Shown: positions 1 through 12,674 of the stretch, piece after piece
Layout: each line of letters starts with the position of its first letter
Numbering within the stretch: the first letter of the stretch is position 1
Assembly (NCBI RefSeq): GCF_949987515.2
Contig: NC_082687.1
Span: forward strand, 123,051,838 to 123,115,837
From: Delphinus delphis
Lineage: Eukaryota; Chordata; Mammalia; Artiodactyla; Delphinidae
Length of the DNA stretch: 64,000 nt
Direction of reading: 5' to 3'
Program-made: the position numbers and the translations under genes
The notes under the pieces: model-generated
The model's input: only the letters and a program-made list of their open reading frames with translations
What the model was told of the DNA's origin: nothing
Database searches by the model: none

Positions 1-1061
1 ACTTCACAAGGTAAGTATTGTTATTTTCTAAGTATCTGCAGCTGGTTTAAAGATAGAGTGACAAATTGATCAATGTCAAGGCTAAAAACAGAAGCTGTAT
101 GGCTTTATTTCATTGGTACAACAGACCTACATATGTATTTCCCTCTAATCAAAACACACATTAATGTAATTAAAATGTATTAGACAAATACATTTTTTTC
201 TTTTTTAATGCTGTAATATTTTAATTTTCATATAATTTCATATATGAATTGAACAAAATAAACTTTTCAATAACTGCATTTCTTTTCTGGTCATTTTTTT
301 TTTTTGGTCACTTGATTTCTACTGAGTATAATTTTGTTATGTAAAGACAGGGCATTAAAAGCAAGCCACTCTGGGTGTCAAATACCTTAGATATGCCACA
401 GCTGAGGAAAAAAAAGCTGACTTCTCATATTAGACTCAATTATTCAAAAAATGCAGCCAATAGCAAGTAGGCAAGAGATATGTTTATCCTGTAAGAAGAA
501 CATTTCTTCTTTCTGATGAGTTCAGGAGGGATCTATGATTACTTCAGTGAGTTAGCACAGAGGATTCATACACAAAGAATTTGAACTAAATGGTCTTTCA
601 ATTCTATGTTTCAACTCCTAAAGCAAAACATTTCCTTATTGAGACTTTCTCAAGTAAGAGAAAATATAATTTTTGTGTCTAATATAAAGGGGGTAGACGT
701 CTTGTCAGGTAAATCTTGCTCTGTTTACTCTAGTTTCATTGAAATAAAATGCATAGGTGTATCTCTCAGATACACCTATATAATGAGCCCAACACAAGGG
801 TATCTAGAAAAGTAATACTGCAATTACATTCTAATCCAAAGTAGTAGTGGACAAAAGCAAAATTTGGTTGATTGTTTGAACCAAAAATCAACAAGTTCTA
901 CAACAGAGTATTTGCTTTAGCTGTAGTTTTCCTAGTCTGTATTCATATCCCACAGAGGTTTCTGCAAACACCAATTTAATTATAGTACCTTCTCACCTAC
1001 TGTTCCTGATTTTGGTTTCAGTATGTTTTTTTAAGCAAGTATATTATTAAAAGACTATAAT
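1..1061. other. AT-rich unassigned DNA
   Basis: No gene or repeat family is recognised here apart from a short hairpin at 753-779. The stretch contains several homopolymer A and T runs. Short open frames are present, but none resembles a known protein. Confidence 0.6.
753..779. repeat. Perfect 12-bp inverted repeat, 3-nt loop
   Basis: The arm ATAGGTGTATCT (753-764) is followed by CTC and then its exact reverse complement (768-779). As RNA or extruded DNA this would form a tight hairpin. No known element boundary was recognised around it, so the function is unknown. Confidence 0.85.
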
Positions 1062-1910
1062 GTAAGGTCTGCACTTGAGGCCCAATATTATGTGTTGTTT
1101 TGTCATGTGGTGCCATTGGGAAGGCCTCACCTGGCCTAAGTCAAGTTTTCTGCCTCACTCTGCTCCTGCAGATAATGTCCCCTCAGCACTCAACCCTTCT
1201 TATCAGGAGACCAGGCCCAATCCCTGCTTATCCATGAGTGGCATGGAATTGCTCAGATGAACCAATCACATCTTCCTGCAGGAATCTGGGGCACTCTCCA
1301 CCCTCTTTTTTTTTTTAATTAATTTTTACTGGAGTATAGTTGCCTTACAATGTTGTATTAGTTTCTGCTGTACAGCAAAGTGAATCAGTTTTACATATAC
1401 ATATGTCTCCTGTTTTTTAGACTCTCTTCCCATATAAGTCATTACAGAGGATTGAGTAGAGTTCCCTGTGCTGTAAAGTAGGTCTTTATTAGTTATCTAT
1501 TTTATATACACTAGTGTGTATATGTCAATCCCAATCTCCCAGTTTATCCCTTCCCCCTTTCCCCCCGATAACCGTAAGTTCGTTTTCTACATCTGTGATT
1601 CTACTTCTGTTTTGTAAGTAGGTTCATTGTACCATTGTTTTAAATCCCACAGATAAGCGTTATCACATGATATCTGTCTTTCTCTGTCTGACTTACTTCA
1701 CCCTCGTGAGACTATAAAACTTGCCCCTTGGTGTGCACTCTGTTCCACAGCGCAACCCCCGTGTGGCCCTCTGTGCAGTGCGGTGTTCTCCTCCCCTAGG
1801 TGATGCGTATACGTGGCTAATAAACTGTGGTCCAGCTTAATGTCCTGTCCAGTGGTAGGTGTCCTATGTTCTAGTCATCCCAGATCCTAGAGTGGGAAGC
1901 CCCGCTCACC
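1062..1910 (+). mobile_element. Probable solo retroviral LTR, split by an L1 insertion
   Basis: Leaving out the inserted L1 (1,306-1,698 plus one target-site copy), the two parts join into about 450 bp with LTR architecture. It has a TG start, a GC-richer U3, a TATA box (TATAAA at 1,713-1,718) and a poly(A) signal about 105 bp downstream (AATAAA at 1,819-1,824), followed by a GC-rich U5-like tail. No partner LTR or internal retroviral sequence is seen, so it would be a solo LTR. Family not identified. The end near 1,910 is a guess and no target-site duplication was found. It could also be another promoter-bearing repeat. Confidence 0.5.
1306..1698 (-). mobile_element. L1 3' end, antisense, 5'-truncated
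   Basis: On the + strand this begins with a poly(T) run (the L1 poly(A) tail) and runs backwards through the cetartiodactyl L1 3' UTR. It is related to the sense L1 tail at 12.8-13.1 kb: the segment about one arm from the tail (matching 'gtgctatacagcagaa') appears here in reverse complement. Both flanks carry CACCCTC (1,299-1,305 and 1,699-1,705), a 7-bp target-site duplication that fixes the boundaries. It lies inside the LTR-like element, 14 bp upstream of that element's TATA box. Confidence 0.85.
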
Positions 1911-2278
1911 AACGGAGTGAATAGGAGGTAATTACACAAAAAGAAACTACCATAACATATACAGATACATATGTCTCTTTCTTATTGGATAGTTGTGTAT
2001 AGACATTTCAGTGTATTTATAATTGAGTTATTCTTAATCTTTTTAAAGAATTGAATCTTACCAAATCCTTCAAAGATATGCCAGATATCTTGTTAGGTTT
2101 TGCAAAAAGTACTCTCTTATTGTGGAAGTAGTATATATTTTATCCTCAATAACAGAAAAAAGAAAGAAAATATGCCTTCTTCATGGTTAAAAAAAAAAAA
2201 GCCACATTTCAATGGCCATAATTTTTAGGGAACAAAAATTAAGAAAAGAATGTCTTTGCCTGTGTGTGTGTGTGTATG

Positions 2279-2337
<59 letters not shown>

Positions 2338-3819
2338 CTATCCATTTTCTCTTTGTTCTTACTTTCTTCATTTTGTGTATCAACTAAATAACATTGATTC
2401 ATGTTTCCTTACATACATTACTACTTTATAATCTTATTCTGTCCTACTGATACATAATTTACAATATATCTGCCCTAAGTATTGAGATTTTCTTTAAACT
2501 TTATTTTTTAAGCAAATACACTGTTAAGACTAGATATATGTATATGTGTGTGATGTGTACAAGTGTGTATATATATTTAAATTGGTTCTAATTTTTTTTT
2601 TAAATTTAGGGTTTTTTGGGGCAGCAAATAATTCTCAATTCTTATTTTTCTACATTAGCAGTACATTTCACATAAAAAGACAAACTTCTGTAAACTTTGT
2701 GAGTCAATCTGTGTTCTAGGCTGAGTGCTACTTGTTTTATTATGTGTGACATGATCAGAGGCAAAATAATTTGTGGCACCTCAGTCATGTGCAATAACCA
2801 TTTCACATCAAAAAGCAAATAACCAATCTGACTTGTACTCTTACACGGTTCATAAGAAATGTGGTTACTAGACCTGAAGCAGCAAGTGAGCATGAAATGC
2901 AATATTGTTTAACACTGGATGTAAAAATTATTTACGAGAAAAAAAAAATAAGAAAAAATCTTGAAAGGAAAGGGGGTGGAAAGTTGGTACAAAGGGAAAC
3001 CCTGGAGAAATAGTCTCTGAGAAATTACACTGCTGCTGGCACATCCTGCTGGCGATTGCCTGAGATCCTGGTGCATGGAATTGAGCAAACAGTAATTAAT
3101 AAACTAAAGACGGTAACTCTGCTGGTCATCCAGTTTTCTTCAAAACAGTGTGTGGAAGCTTTGATGTGAGAGAATCTCTTTCATTAGGAGGGAGTCGAGA
3201 ATATACAAACACTGTACTTTGATCAAGTTTCTCCAAGGACCATAAATATCTTCTGACTTGAAAGTTAAAGAGATTTGAAATTGTATAAAATATTTGAGAA
3301 GAATAAGATTTAATATTACCTAACCCACTGACGGAATATACAAGACAGAGAAATAGAATAGGAAATTGTAATGAAGAGAGCCTCTGATACTTTGTAAAGA
3401 AACCGGAGAAATAAAGTCAGCAAAAGATTTTCCTTTCTCTCTAAAGGTTTTAAAGTGCTTGAACATAGAACATTTTTTTCCTAGGAGGATTGGGTGAAAG
3501 AGTAGAGGGACATCTATGAAGTCAAAAGAAACATATTCAAATAATTTGCTGCATGAGTTTTTTTTTTTTTAAAGTGGCAGTTCAACTATTACAAATGAAG
3601 TTAAGAGTTCTTTCCAAGGTGAAAGTTGCCAATTCTGGAGTAAATTATTTTTGAAGACTATAATCAATTTATAACAGATAAATAAACTAGATGAGTATGT
3701 ATAAGTATGAAACTACTTCCAAAACTGTATTTTTTTCAATAAATAAGGCATGCACATTTGTTTGTATGAGTTAAGCTTAAAATTGCATTGTTTTCTATTA
3801 AGCTGCATAATATTTTTAT
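1911..3819. other. AT-rich unassigned DNA with a TG microsatellite
   Basis: Apart from the microsatellite at 2,261-2,335 I recognise no gene or repeat here. The sequence is AT-rich with short homopolymers. Low-complexity frames across the microsatellite encode only TH or CV repeats. Confidence 0.55.
2261..2335 (+). repeat. (TG)n microsatellite, interrupted
   Basis: About 75 bp of TG dinucleotides with two TA interruptions. The interruptions suggest an older, partly stabilised repeat. Confidence 0.95.
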
Positions 3820-4335
3820 TTCAATGAATATTTATTGCACAACTTCTAATATCAAGATGCAGTTATCTTTGGTTGTCTGATAGAGCTCTGGGAGTTTAAT
3901 ATTTGTAAAAAAATCATAAAATAATTACAATAAAAAACAAATGTTAACTGCTGTTAAAAATACAAATTAATTCATGTAGGATTACAAAGGAGGGAAACAG
4001 TAGATGTATAACAGAATTTTTAAAACTTTAAGAAGGATGGTGCATTCAGACAGCAATTTGAGGATTAGCTACAACAGACATGGTATTGCTCTGAGTGGCG
4101 TGGGGTGACTGAAAGACCCCGAGGGTAGGGAGTCAGGTTTGTTTGCACTGGGTCCAGACTGACAAGAGGTTGGACTTCTTGTCAAGATACAGGAAAATGT
4201 AAACATTGAAGATGTTAAGTATAATGGAAGATGATGAGCACGAGGCTGAATATTGTATTAAAATTTTAGGCAACAGAAAACCACTGAAAGCTTAAGTAGA
4301 AGGATTTGTGAAGTGCTGATACCCTGAGGAGATTA
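3820..4335 (+). mobile_element. Ancient mammalian repeat, degraded copy
   Basis: Shows the pattern of an old dispersed repeat whose better copies in this window are at 28.0, 31.0 and 44.0 kb. It opens with 'aatatttattgcaca', continues with a segment about an increase of tens of bases rich in AATAA, and later has 'ccactgaaagcttaagtagaaggat', matching the 'accattagaaaattttaaacagaag' motif of the 31-kb copy in position and order. The copy is strongly diverged. I cannot name the family with confidence (an L1M-type 3' UTR is possible). Confidence 0.4.
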
Positions 4336-5055
4336 TTTTTTGACTCAACCTTTCCTAACTAGGGGGCTTCCATCTCGCCTAGAATTGCATGTATTTGTGT
4401 GTATTTATGTGTGTGTGCACAGTGGTTTGGGGTTAATACCTAAGAGTTTTCTAAACTAGATTCTCCCACTAGGGACTTCTGATGGAAATCCCAGAGTTAG
4501 AGCCTGATCTTTTGAAATTCCTTCTTGAAAAAAATATTAATTTTTGTCACTTCACATGCCCAGCTCATTCATCAAGCTACTTTTAGCCATTTAGAATACA
4601 CAATGGATTTGGCTTGATTCTTTGTTTTTTTTTTTTCCTTATTATTACTAGTATTATTTATATCATTATTAATTTATTACTTACTTAGTCATCCACTTTA
4701 CAATCAGATTATAATATCTTTAATTTAGGTTTCTGTTGTGTCTGTATATGCATCTATTATCTTTTCACATTTTACTTCATTTCAGATTGAAACAACATTA
4801 GGGATTATCTTTGTCACAAACCCTGGAAGATGGGTGAAGAATTTTCTCCTAGCTTGTTTCCATTAAGGCCTTTTATCCTCTCTGGAGTGATCAGTTTCAC
4901 TCACCAGATAGTCTCTCTGTCCCTAAAAATAGCCCTCTAGGAATGATTTTCAGTTTCTCACATGAAAGAATTGCTTTGGCAACTCAGAATTTGGAAACAA
5001 AATCCTATTTTTCTTGTTTTCTTCCTCAATGGAGTAGAATGTTAATAGTTAAAGA
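4336..5055. other. Unassigned AT-rich DNA
   Basis: No gene, RNA or repeat family is recognised. It contains TG-rich patches near 4,395-4,420 and T runs near 4,625. Confidence 0.5.
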
Positions 5056-5059
5056 AGGC

Positions 5060-5400
5060 TCAGTAGTAACTGGGAAATACTGATCTTTCTAGATGAGCAA
5101 TGTTCAGTAAAAAATATAATGTGAACTTTAGATGAAATTAAAAATTTTCTAGTAACCACATTAAAAAAAAGAAATAGGTGAAATTAATTTTAATAATATA
5201 TTTTGTTTAACCCAGTATACCTAAGATATTGTCACTTAATATGTAGTTGATAATAAAAATTATTAATGAAGTAGTTTACATTCTTTTGTTCACACTGTAT
5301 AATCAGGTCTGTATTTTAAATTTACTGCATATTCTACTTCATATTAGTGCTTGACAGCCACACATGGCTCATGACTACTGTACTGGATAGTGGGGCTTTA
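5060..5400 (+). mobile_element. Non-autonomous DNA transposon remnant
   Basis: The order of motifs fits a widespread mammalian DNA-transposon fossil: 'ttttctagtaaccacatt', then 'gtgaaattaattttaataat', 'ttaacccagtat', and near the end 'cacacatggctcatgactac' and 'actggatagtgggg'. It has no coding capacity. The exact family (hAT type suspected) and terminal repeats were not resolved, because both ends are decayed. Confidence 0.55.
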
Positions 5401-6220
5401 AATCACGGTTTTCATTTCCCGGAAGAATAAAAGCTCATGTAATGGTTGAGGTATCAGTGAATTTTCAGTCCATACATGAAAAAGTTATTGAATTAATAAT
5501 CCTGACTTTAAACCTACACAATAGGACAGTTATCCTGAAGGGAATCTCTATGCTATAATCCCTCTACAGATTTAATTCCAATAAAAATCCAAGCACATGT
5601 GACCCTTTTGAAAAGACTCTAGAAGGAGACATAATTAAGCTATAAAGTCCTCTTCTTTTCTGGTCTCTTTGTAGAAAAAGAATGGTGCAAATTATTCACC
5701 TTCCATCAAGGGAAACTGTCTATTGTTTTTGCTTCATAACTTTAGTTAAAAAGAAGCTTGCTATGCTAGGAAGATCTTATAGGATGAGTGTTGATAAATT
5801 CATACTCTGAAAGCATCTCAATTAAATCTCACATAGAACTGTGTTCTTTCCAATTCTTTCTTCATCACACACTCCTATCATTGGTTCATGCGTAGATCAT
5901 TTTCATTTCTTGAGTTAGCCAATCAGTTATCTTTAATAATGTAATAATGATTCAAGAACCCACCTCCTCACATTAAAATATAGAATCTTGACAATAACCT
6001 ATAGGTAACCATACAGTCCCACCTCTTATCTTCCCTAAATTTAAGTGTCTTATCCCAGTCTAGTTAACTATGATTTTGAATCTCTTGTTCATAATTTCAT
6101 CACTTTCTGTTTTAATATAGTTTTATTAAGCCCATAAAAAGTTCTGAAATACATTTTTTAGTTGTTTCAAGTTTATAGTATAGTATGTTGTACATAATAG
6201 CTTGGGAATACTTTTTATTA
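5401..6220. other. Unassigned AT-rich DNA
   Basis: Nothing recognisable was seen beyond AT-rich sequence. Confidence 0.5.
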
Positions 6221-6224
6221 TGAT

Positions 6225-6425
6225 ATTGCTAAGATTTGTTCATATTGTATATCTTTATAGTTCATTTGTTTCAAATGCTATATATATTTCATTATGTAAC
6301 TCTTCACAGTTTTATTTATCCACTCTCCCATTGATACATGCTGATGTCATTTCCAGGTTTGTGCTATTGTGAATAATGCTGCTACAAACGTTCTTGTATA
6401 TTTCCTGCTGTGCATATATACCTTA
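6225..6425 (-). mobile_element. Old L1 ORF2 3' fragment, antisense
   Basis: The + strand reads 'ttatttatccactctccc', then 'atttccaggtttgtgctattgtgaataatgctgc'-type text, split here by divergence. This is the reverse complement of the conserved L1 ORF2 C-terminal stretch that encodes the 'ILE-ALA-x-x-WK' region. It is short, old and non-coding. Confidence 0.7.
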
Positions 6426-6429
6426 TTCC

Positions 6430-9400
6430 TTTTCATTTAATCACTCAACACACTTAAATCACCCCCACCCTGAGCCATGCATCAAGAACATTTGTCTGTT
6501 ATCTTTTTTTACCAAGGACATGACTCTCAATATCTTCCTTGACAAGTAGGATGTGCTTAGAATTTCAGTGCTCCTCAAAAAGATATAATTTTTCATTGTT
6601 GAATCTGCTAATACTTAGTTTTCCTATGAATTTATTTAATACTAAGAAACAGTGGCAAGCAGTTTTTGCCCTGTTTGGAAAACTTCTTAAGAACAAACTA
6701 AAATTTTTAGTGGGGAGGAAAAATACTTTTCAAATATAGTGAACAATATATGTAACCAAGATTCTTAGTGTCGATTCTTCTAACTTACTATTTCTGATAA
6801 TCTAAAATCTCAATTAATCTCTCTGTCGTTTATCATTTAAGTGCTTCTCTAACTCTGACTCTATTCAGTGTTACACCCTGAGAGATTGAAAACGCAACTC
6901 ATCTTATCTCTCCATGAGATTTTCTTTCAAATCTTCCTTCTGCTAATACTTTAGTTCCTCTGGCTAATTTTTGCATAAGTTCTTTAAAGATTCTTATTCA
7001 TAAGCAGAATGAAGTAATCCCGACATCACTGAATTTGGGACAGAAAGACCAGATCTGTGTCTCGTTTTGGGAAAAATATCTAACTTTTACACACCATCCA
7101 TTCCTCTAATTCTAGGCAGAGATTCAGGGCATTTTAGCAATTGTGAATGGTCAAGGAGTAGTTTTTTGGGGGTCTGGAGTTTAGATAAGCATTCTTTCTC
7201 TGGGCAATCAGAACAGTGAGATCCGGAAAAATAACACTTTAAAGTTAGTTGAGGAAAGTCAACTAAGGTAAGAATGAAATGAAGGTGAAAGAAAACTGGA
7301 AATAAGCAAGTTGGGGCATTACAAAATGCAGTGGTGGGTTTTTGCCACCCCTTTAGGCATGGATGCAAGCATTACAGCCACCACGGTATCTGCAAGGGCA
7401 AAGAGAAACAGGTCTTAACAAAAAGAATATATTCTCACCAACTAATTAAGAATACATTCAGAAGCTAGAGGATGGACTAAAATATTCTTAACTTTCCTCT
7501 CTGGAAATGACTCCAAAGGGGAGTCATTCAGCAATTGCTTTTTTCTTTGTTTGGACTCTCTTCCACCTTCTTATGGTCCCAAAGTATTATTCACTACCAC
7601 CCCAAGGACCCAGCTGCAACCTAGGGTCACATAACTGATTCAAGTCTAGGATGACTATACCCCGGAAGGGAGATTGTAGCTTGTGGACATTGGCCTATGA
7701 GAGCTTACAGATATAAAATAAAATAAAATAGATATCTTTCTATCTTTGAAATAAAAAAGATATCTTTCTCCATAATATCAAAAAAAGGCCGGGGGTGGAG
7801 GGGAGCTTACCCATCTAAATAAGAATGTACAAGGACAAAGATGATGAATGTGACCAAGAAACCTCCTTCTGCTTTATGTGTATTCGTTTGTCTTTAAGGA
7901 CAGCAAATAGGACAGATACAAGTTTTATTCAAGTCATACAGCTCCTTTAAATCTGAGTATTATAATTTATAAAAACACTGAAATGAAATTATTTATAAAC
8001 ATAGAGCTAAATATCATATTATTTCCATATATGAAAGTAAATAGGAAAAGAAATGGTGGAAAAAGTTGAAACTGATTACTGAGGAAAGGGATTTTTGCAA
8101 GGAAGTCGTGGGGAAAATGACTGCCATTTTTAGATGTCTTTTGTTTTGTTTTTTAATTACATGTTACCAAAAATAAAAGTTAAATAAAAATAAAGTAATT
8201 AGTATATTTGGTAAAATGTATATGAACAAAACATTGTCAAATCTTTATTGTGATACAAAGGAAAAACTGACCTAATGGAACCAATTTGAAACAATTTTAC
8301 ATAAAGATTTTATGAAGATTGAATATTTTTTCACTGTTATAAAAGTGGTGATGAATAGATAGACTCAATGTAGTTCTCTCTGAAAACTTAGTTTTCAATG
8401 GAAATTCACCAATACTTGTAAAATTCTGAGGAAAATAATTATATGTGTAAATACATAATGAAAATGTCTATTGAGTCAAATGATTTCACATAAACAAAAG
8501 AGAACACATCTTCTACTCATTTAGTGACTGTTTAATGGAGGAGATATGATTTAAGGTGGTTCTCAGGCTGACTTAGAGAAAAAGTTCAATATTTTAAATG
8601 GAAAGAAAGGGCACTGGTAGAAACAGAAGCTAGAAAATACAAAACTCAAGATGGGAACTGGGCTTAGGTGATTTTCATATTACAGAATTTGTGTCATGAA
8701 TTATTGTATGATAAAAGTTAAAAAAGTGATTAATTGTTGAAATAATGTTGTGTTGTTTCTCGAAAATTGGGCTATATTGTGTTCTCATATAATCAACCCA
8801 TTGCAACATTACAAAAACCCTGATATATACTCAGCATAGGTAATAGTGTCACCTCATCTTAATAACTAATTTAAGAGGAGCAACACTGCAGATTTCCATT
8901 TGTTATTCGAGTCCAGAAGGTTCAGATAAATTACACACAAAAAATGTTAGTCTACAGGCTTGGTAAAGGAACTTCTGGCTTTATATCTGGTGATAGTCTA
9001 CCCAGCCTTCTCCAAAGGTGAAGAAGTTATGTTATTCAGAATCAGTTGTGTTAATAAATATACTAAAAGAATATAACTGATTTTGTATTCCAATTTGGTG
9101 GATCCAAGTTTTGGGTAGAATGCAGTTAATAAGCAACATAGCCCAACTGATAAATCTCAAATTGTTCAGATGAATTAGAAAGATATTTTAGAGCTTGAAT
9201 AAAAATAGCTGAAAGGGTTACCTTAACAAGGTGTTAACTTGAGGGATTTTTTTCTGGTGGCAAATTCACCATTCATTAGAAGGAATTGATTTTTTACAGA
9301 GGAAGATATATCATTTAAGCAAAGAGGATGATAGTCTATGTTTATCATCATCTGGGCAGAAAAAGTCAAATTGTTTTAAAGGAGATACAGAAATGATTAA

Positions 9401-9455
9401 CTCACCCAGTCAGAAAGAAAAAAAAAAAGGTGAATTTATTTTTGATGATTTCATA
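6430..9455. other. Unassigned AT-rich DNA
   Basis: About 3 kb without a recognised gene or repeat. A small local direct repeat of 'agatatctttct' occurs at about 7,729 and 7,758. Open frames in the stretch, such as one of about 93 codons on the minus strand at 7.1-7.4 kb, match nothing known to me and lack gene context. Confidence 0.5.
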
Positions 9456-9465
9456 TATCAAATAC

Positions 9466-9677
9466 TTTTTTTTTTTTTTTTTTTTGCGGTACACGGGCCT
9501 CTCACTGTTGTGGCCTCTCCCGCTGCAGAGCACAGGCTCTGGACGTGCAGGCCCAGCAGCCATGGTCCACGGGCCCAGCCGCTCCGCGGCATGTGGGATC
9601 TTGCCAGACCAGGGCACGAACCCACGTCCCCTGCATCGGCAGGTGGACCCCCAACCACTGAGCCACCAGGGAAGCCC
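9466..9677 (-). mobile_element. CHR-2-type SINE (cetacean, tRNA-derived), antisense
   Basis: Read on the minus strand it starts with 'gggcttccctggtggct', has the tRNA-like head with recognisable A-box and B-box regions, then the body typical of whale CHR SINEs, and ends in poly(A), seen as a T run at 9,466-9,485. Flanking copies of TATCAAATAC (9,456-9,465 and 9,678-9,687) are the target-site duplication. SINEs of this type are RNA polymerase III transcripts mobilised by L1. Open frames across it are artefacts of its GC-rich body. This element supports the cetacean assignment. Confidence 0.95.
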
Positions 9678-9689
9678 TATCAAATACTT

Positions 9690-10887
9690 TTAAGTTGATA
9701 CTGTGAATAAACCAAATGCACTGGAAATTTAAAGAGATAATTTTGTTTAGGCTAATGCAATAGGGAGAACATTGATTAATGATGAACATCTCAAAGAAAA
9801 GGAAGAGACAACAAACAAGGGATCATCAGCTTATCTTATGGGATCTTGGAGATTATGTTCAAGTTGACATACTGCAAAACAAAGTAATTATTTAAATAAA
9901 GTTTGTCAGAATAATTATTCAATTTTATTAACACAAATTTATATTTTTAATAATCTTAAGTATTTAGTCCAATTAATGCTAGCTTATTCAATTAATAAAC
10001 CTATATAAATTTAAGAAGAACATACTCAGAAAATAAAAATCCACATTTGTATTATATTTAATATTTAATAATATTGTCAGAGCAAACAGCTATTTTTATT
10101 AAACCAGAACTATTGAACTAATTTTGTTTGCCAAAGTTGCACCTAAATTATGTGAATGTCAATTCTTAAAATCTTTTTGAGTTAGATTCTATAAGAATAT
10201 ACTTTTTAGCACATTGAAAATATTAGAAGACCAATTTTCTTATTTTCTATTTTTTTTTAAAGAATATTCAATTTATATAAGCACTTCTTTGTCTCTAAGG
10301 AAATCACAATAGATCTCCTTTAAGAGATTTCATAATCTACCAGTCCTGGGTGCCCGAAGGACAAAGCAGATCAAGTTACTGGGAAAAAAAAAGATCAAAT
10401 ATATACTGTTCTATGTGGTGTCTTTGAGTACTTGTGCTTGCTTTATTTTGAGAAGATTGCTGTACTTTAGATGCTCCTACACTAACAGGCCTGTCCCCAT
10501 CCCCACCATTCCTCCCAAGTTTACTCTGGAAATAACAATTTGCCTATGTGCAGAGAAAGCAACTTCTAGGATTTGGACACTGTTATTAAGAATACCCATA
10601 AAATAATTGGGCAGTTGCATAATTTTCAGTTTACTGTAGATCATGCATTTCTAAGTCAGAGAGGAACCTGTTGGAGAAAGAGACAGGTTCTCTCTATGAA
10701 ATTTTATATAGGCTCATACTCTTGGTACCAGCATAATGGGATAGTATATGTAACCTCTTTTGGTATAGCATAATGTAACTAGTTAATTGGAATTAACTGA
10801 TCTTATTTTATTCATTTTTGTCAGCCTTGCTGTTAGTTGAATTATTTTCTAGATTATGAAATTTGGTTGATTGTTGGTCCTAATTTT

Positions 10888-10941
<54 letters not shown>

Positions 10942-12320
10942 ATTCTGTCTTGGTTGTTATTTTGGTAGGAATCTAGAAAAGAGAGCCAGTGGATGTTGGC
11001 CAGATGCCATTTTAAGCTTGAATTTCCAGGCAACAGGTTTTAAAGCCCAGAGTATCTATTGCCAAATTGTTTTTCCAAATATTTCCCAACCATACACTAT
11101 GTTAAAGGGACTGGTATTGTCACTGTTTGTTTTTGCTAATTTTATCTGTGAAAATGGTAATTTATTTTTAAATTTTTCATACATGTATGTGATTAGACTA
11201 CTGGAATTGGACACTGTAACAATATTGAAATAATTAGTAGTTTTGCTTATTATATATAAGGGATAGCAACTGGTGATGTATAATAAAATGACACAGTTTT
11301 TGAGAATTTCTTAAGGGGAATATGCTCAGACACCTAGCTCAATGTTGTCTATAATGTATTCTATGAATCCCATAAATGAAGTACAAGGAGAGATTAGAGG
11401 AGGTAGAAATATATTTTGGTCTGTTAGGGGTGATTTCATAAAGACATAATGTCAGAATAATGCATTGGAGGAGTGATAGGATAATAAAAGGAGTTGTGAG
11501 GGGTACACCAAGGGGAAAAATTGGGATGATCAACCTTCCAGAGTTGCGATAGTGCAAGACATTCTTATGACTTTGGCATGCTGGGTTTGTGTAAAGGAGA
11601 TACAGATGATGCTTAGAAATGTGAATAGTATTTTGGGAGTAGATAATTTGTATTGGGGAAATAATAGGAGACAAATCTGGATATAAAGATACTGGGTAGA
11701 TTTTGGAAGATACTTAATGATATTTGAACCTTGTTGTAGACAATATACCATGTAAAGTGTTCAACCAAACGATATAACCAAAGTTTTAAAAATGTAATTC
11801 TGGAACGAGTGTAAAGGGTCAGTTACTTGGGACCAAACAGGAATAAAGAAGCTATTGGAAGGATATCCCAGGACAAAGGCATAAGTGTTTAAAAAAGAAA
11901 AAAAAAAAGCACCTAAATTAAGATAACTGGAGTGGGAAGAAAAAAGTAAATACAAGAGTCATTTTTAAGTAAAAAGCAACATGATATGGAACATTACTAG
12001 ATGTAGCAAAAATATAACAATGGGCTATTAATTATAATGCTAAGCCTTCAAATGTAAATATTTTGAAATGTAGTGATGCCATTAGCAAAATAAATTTTAA
12101 AAATGAAGTTTATGAGAAAAACTGATTTGCATTTTATGAATAATAATTTTTTCTATTATTGTGATGGGAAAGAAATTAATTTAGCTAAATTAAGAAATTT
12201 TCGATGAAACTATCTAATTTTTGATGAGACAATGTGAACATTGTTTTAAATGTTTCCTTTACCTACATATGGAAAGAAACATATAGTGATGATGGTGTAA
12301 CATTTAAGGTTGTCATTTGC
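9690..12320. other. Unassigned AT-rich DNA with a TG microsatellite
   Basis: Apart from the microsatellite at 10,891-10,939 nothing is recognised. The purine-rich + strand at 11.35-11.75 kb produces long antisense frames of about 111 and 73 codons. Their low-complexity composition and lack of similarity argue against coding. Confidence 0.5.
10891..10939 (+). repeat. (TG)n microsatellite
   Basis: About 24 uninterrupted TG units. Being uninterrupted it is probably length-polymorphic. Confidence 0.95.
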
Positions 12321-12321
12321 T

Positions 12322-12674
12322 TGCTGGAGAGGGTGTGGAGAAAAGGGAACCCTCGTACACTGTTCGTGGGAATGTATATTGGTCAACCACTATGGAGAAC
12401 AGTATGGAGGTTCCTCAAAAAACTAAAAATAGAGTTGCCATATGAGTTCCTCAAAAAACTAAAAATAGAGTTGCCAGCAATCCCACTCCTGGTCATATAT
12501 CCAGACAAAACTATAATTCAAAAAGATACATACACCCCTATGTTCACAGAAGCACTATTTACAATTGCCAAGACATGGAAACAATCTAAATGCCCATTGA
12601 CAGATGAATGGATAAAGAAGATGTGGTATATATATACAGTGGAATATTACTCAGCCATAAAAAGAATAAAATAA
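12322..12674 (+). pseudogene. L1 ORF2 C-terminal fragment
   Basis: The frame is open from upstream of the element through to a stop at about 12,674 and encodes only the C-terminal end of L1 ORF2p, the region after the reverse transcriptase that includes the cysteine-rich tail area. Endonuclease and RT domains are absent because of 5' truncation. The open frame extends upstream into unrelated genomic DNA by chance (apparent ATG at 12,234), so that start means nothing. A 12-codon tandem duplication at 12,410-12,476 lengthens the peptide. Confidence 0.8.
12410..12476 (+). repeat. 36-bp tandem duplication inside L1 ORF2
   Basis: The unit starting 'gttcctcaaaaaac' at 12,410 recurs at 12,446 with no mismatch over 31 bp. 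Other L1 copies in the window (about 62,994 and 42,565) have the unit once. The second unit rejoins the L1 sequence at 'agcaatccc' after losing 9 bp, so the reading frame is kept. Confidence 0.9.

Noticed and set aside
10871..11233. 120-codon frame beginning with a Cys-Val repeat
   Set aside because: The start lies in a TG microsatellite and the rest is unrelated AT-rich DNA. The same applies to the frames at 14.4, 2.2 and 48.6 kb.
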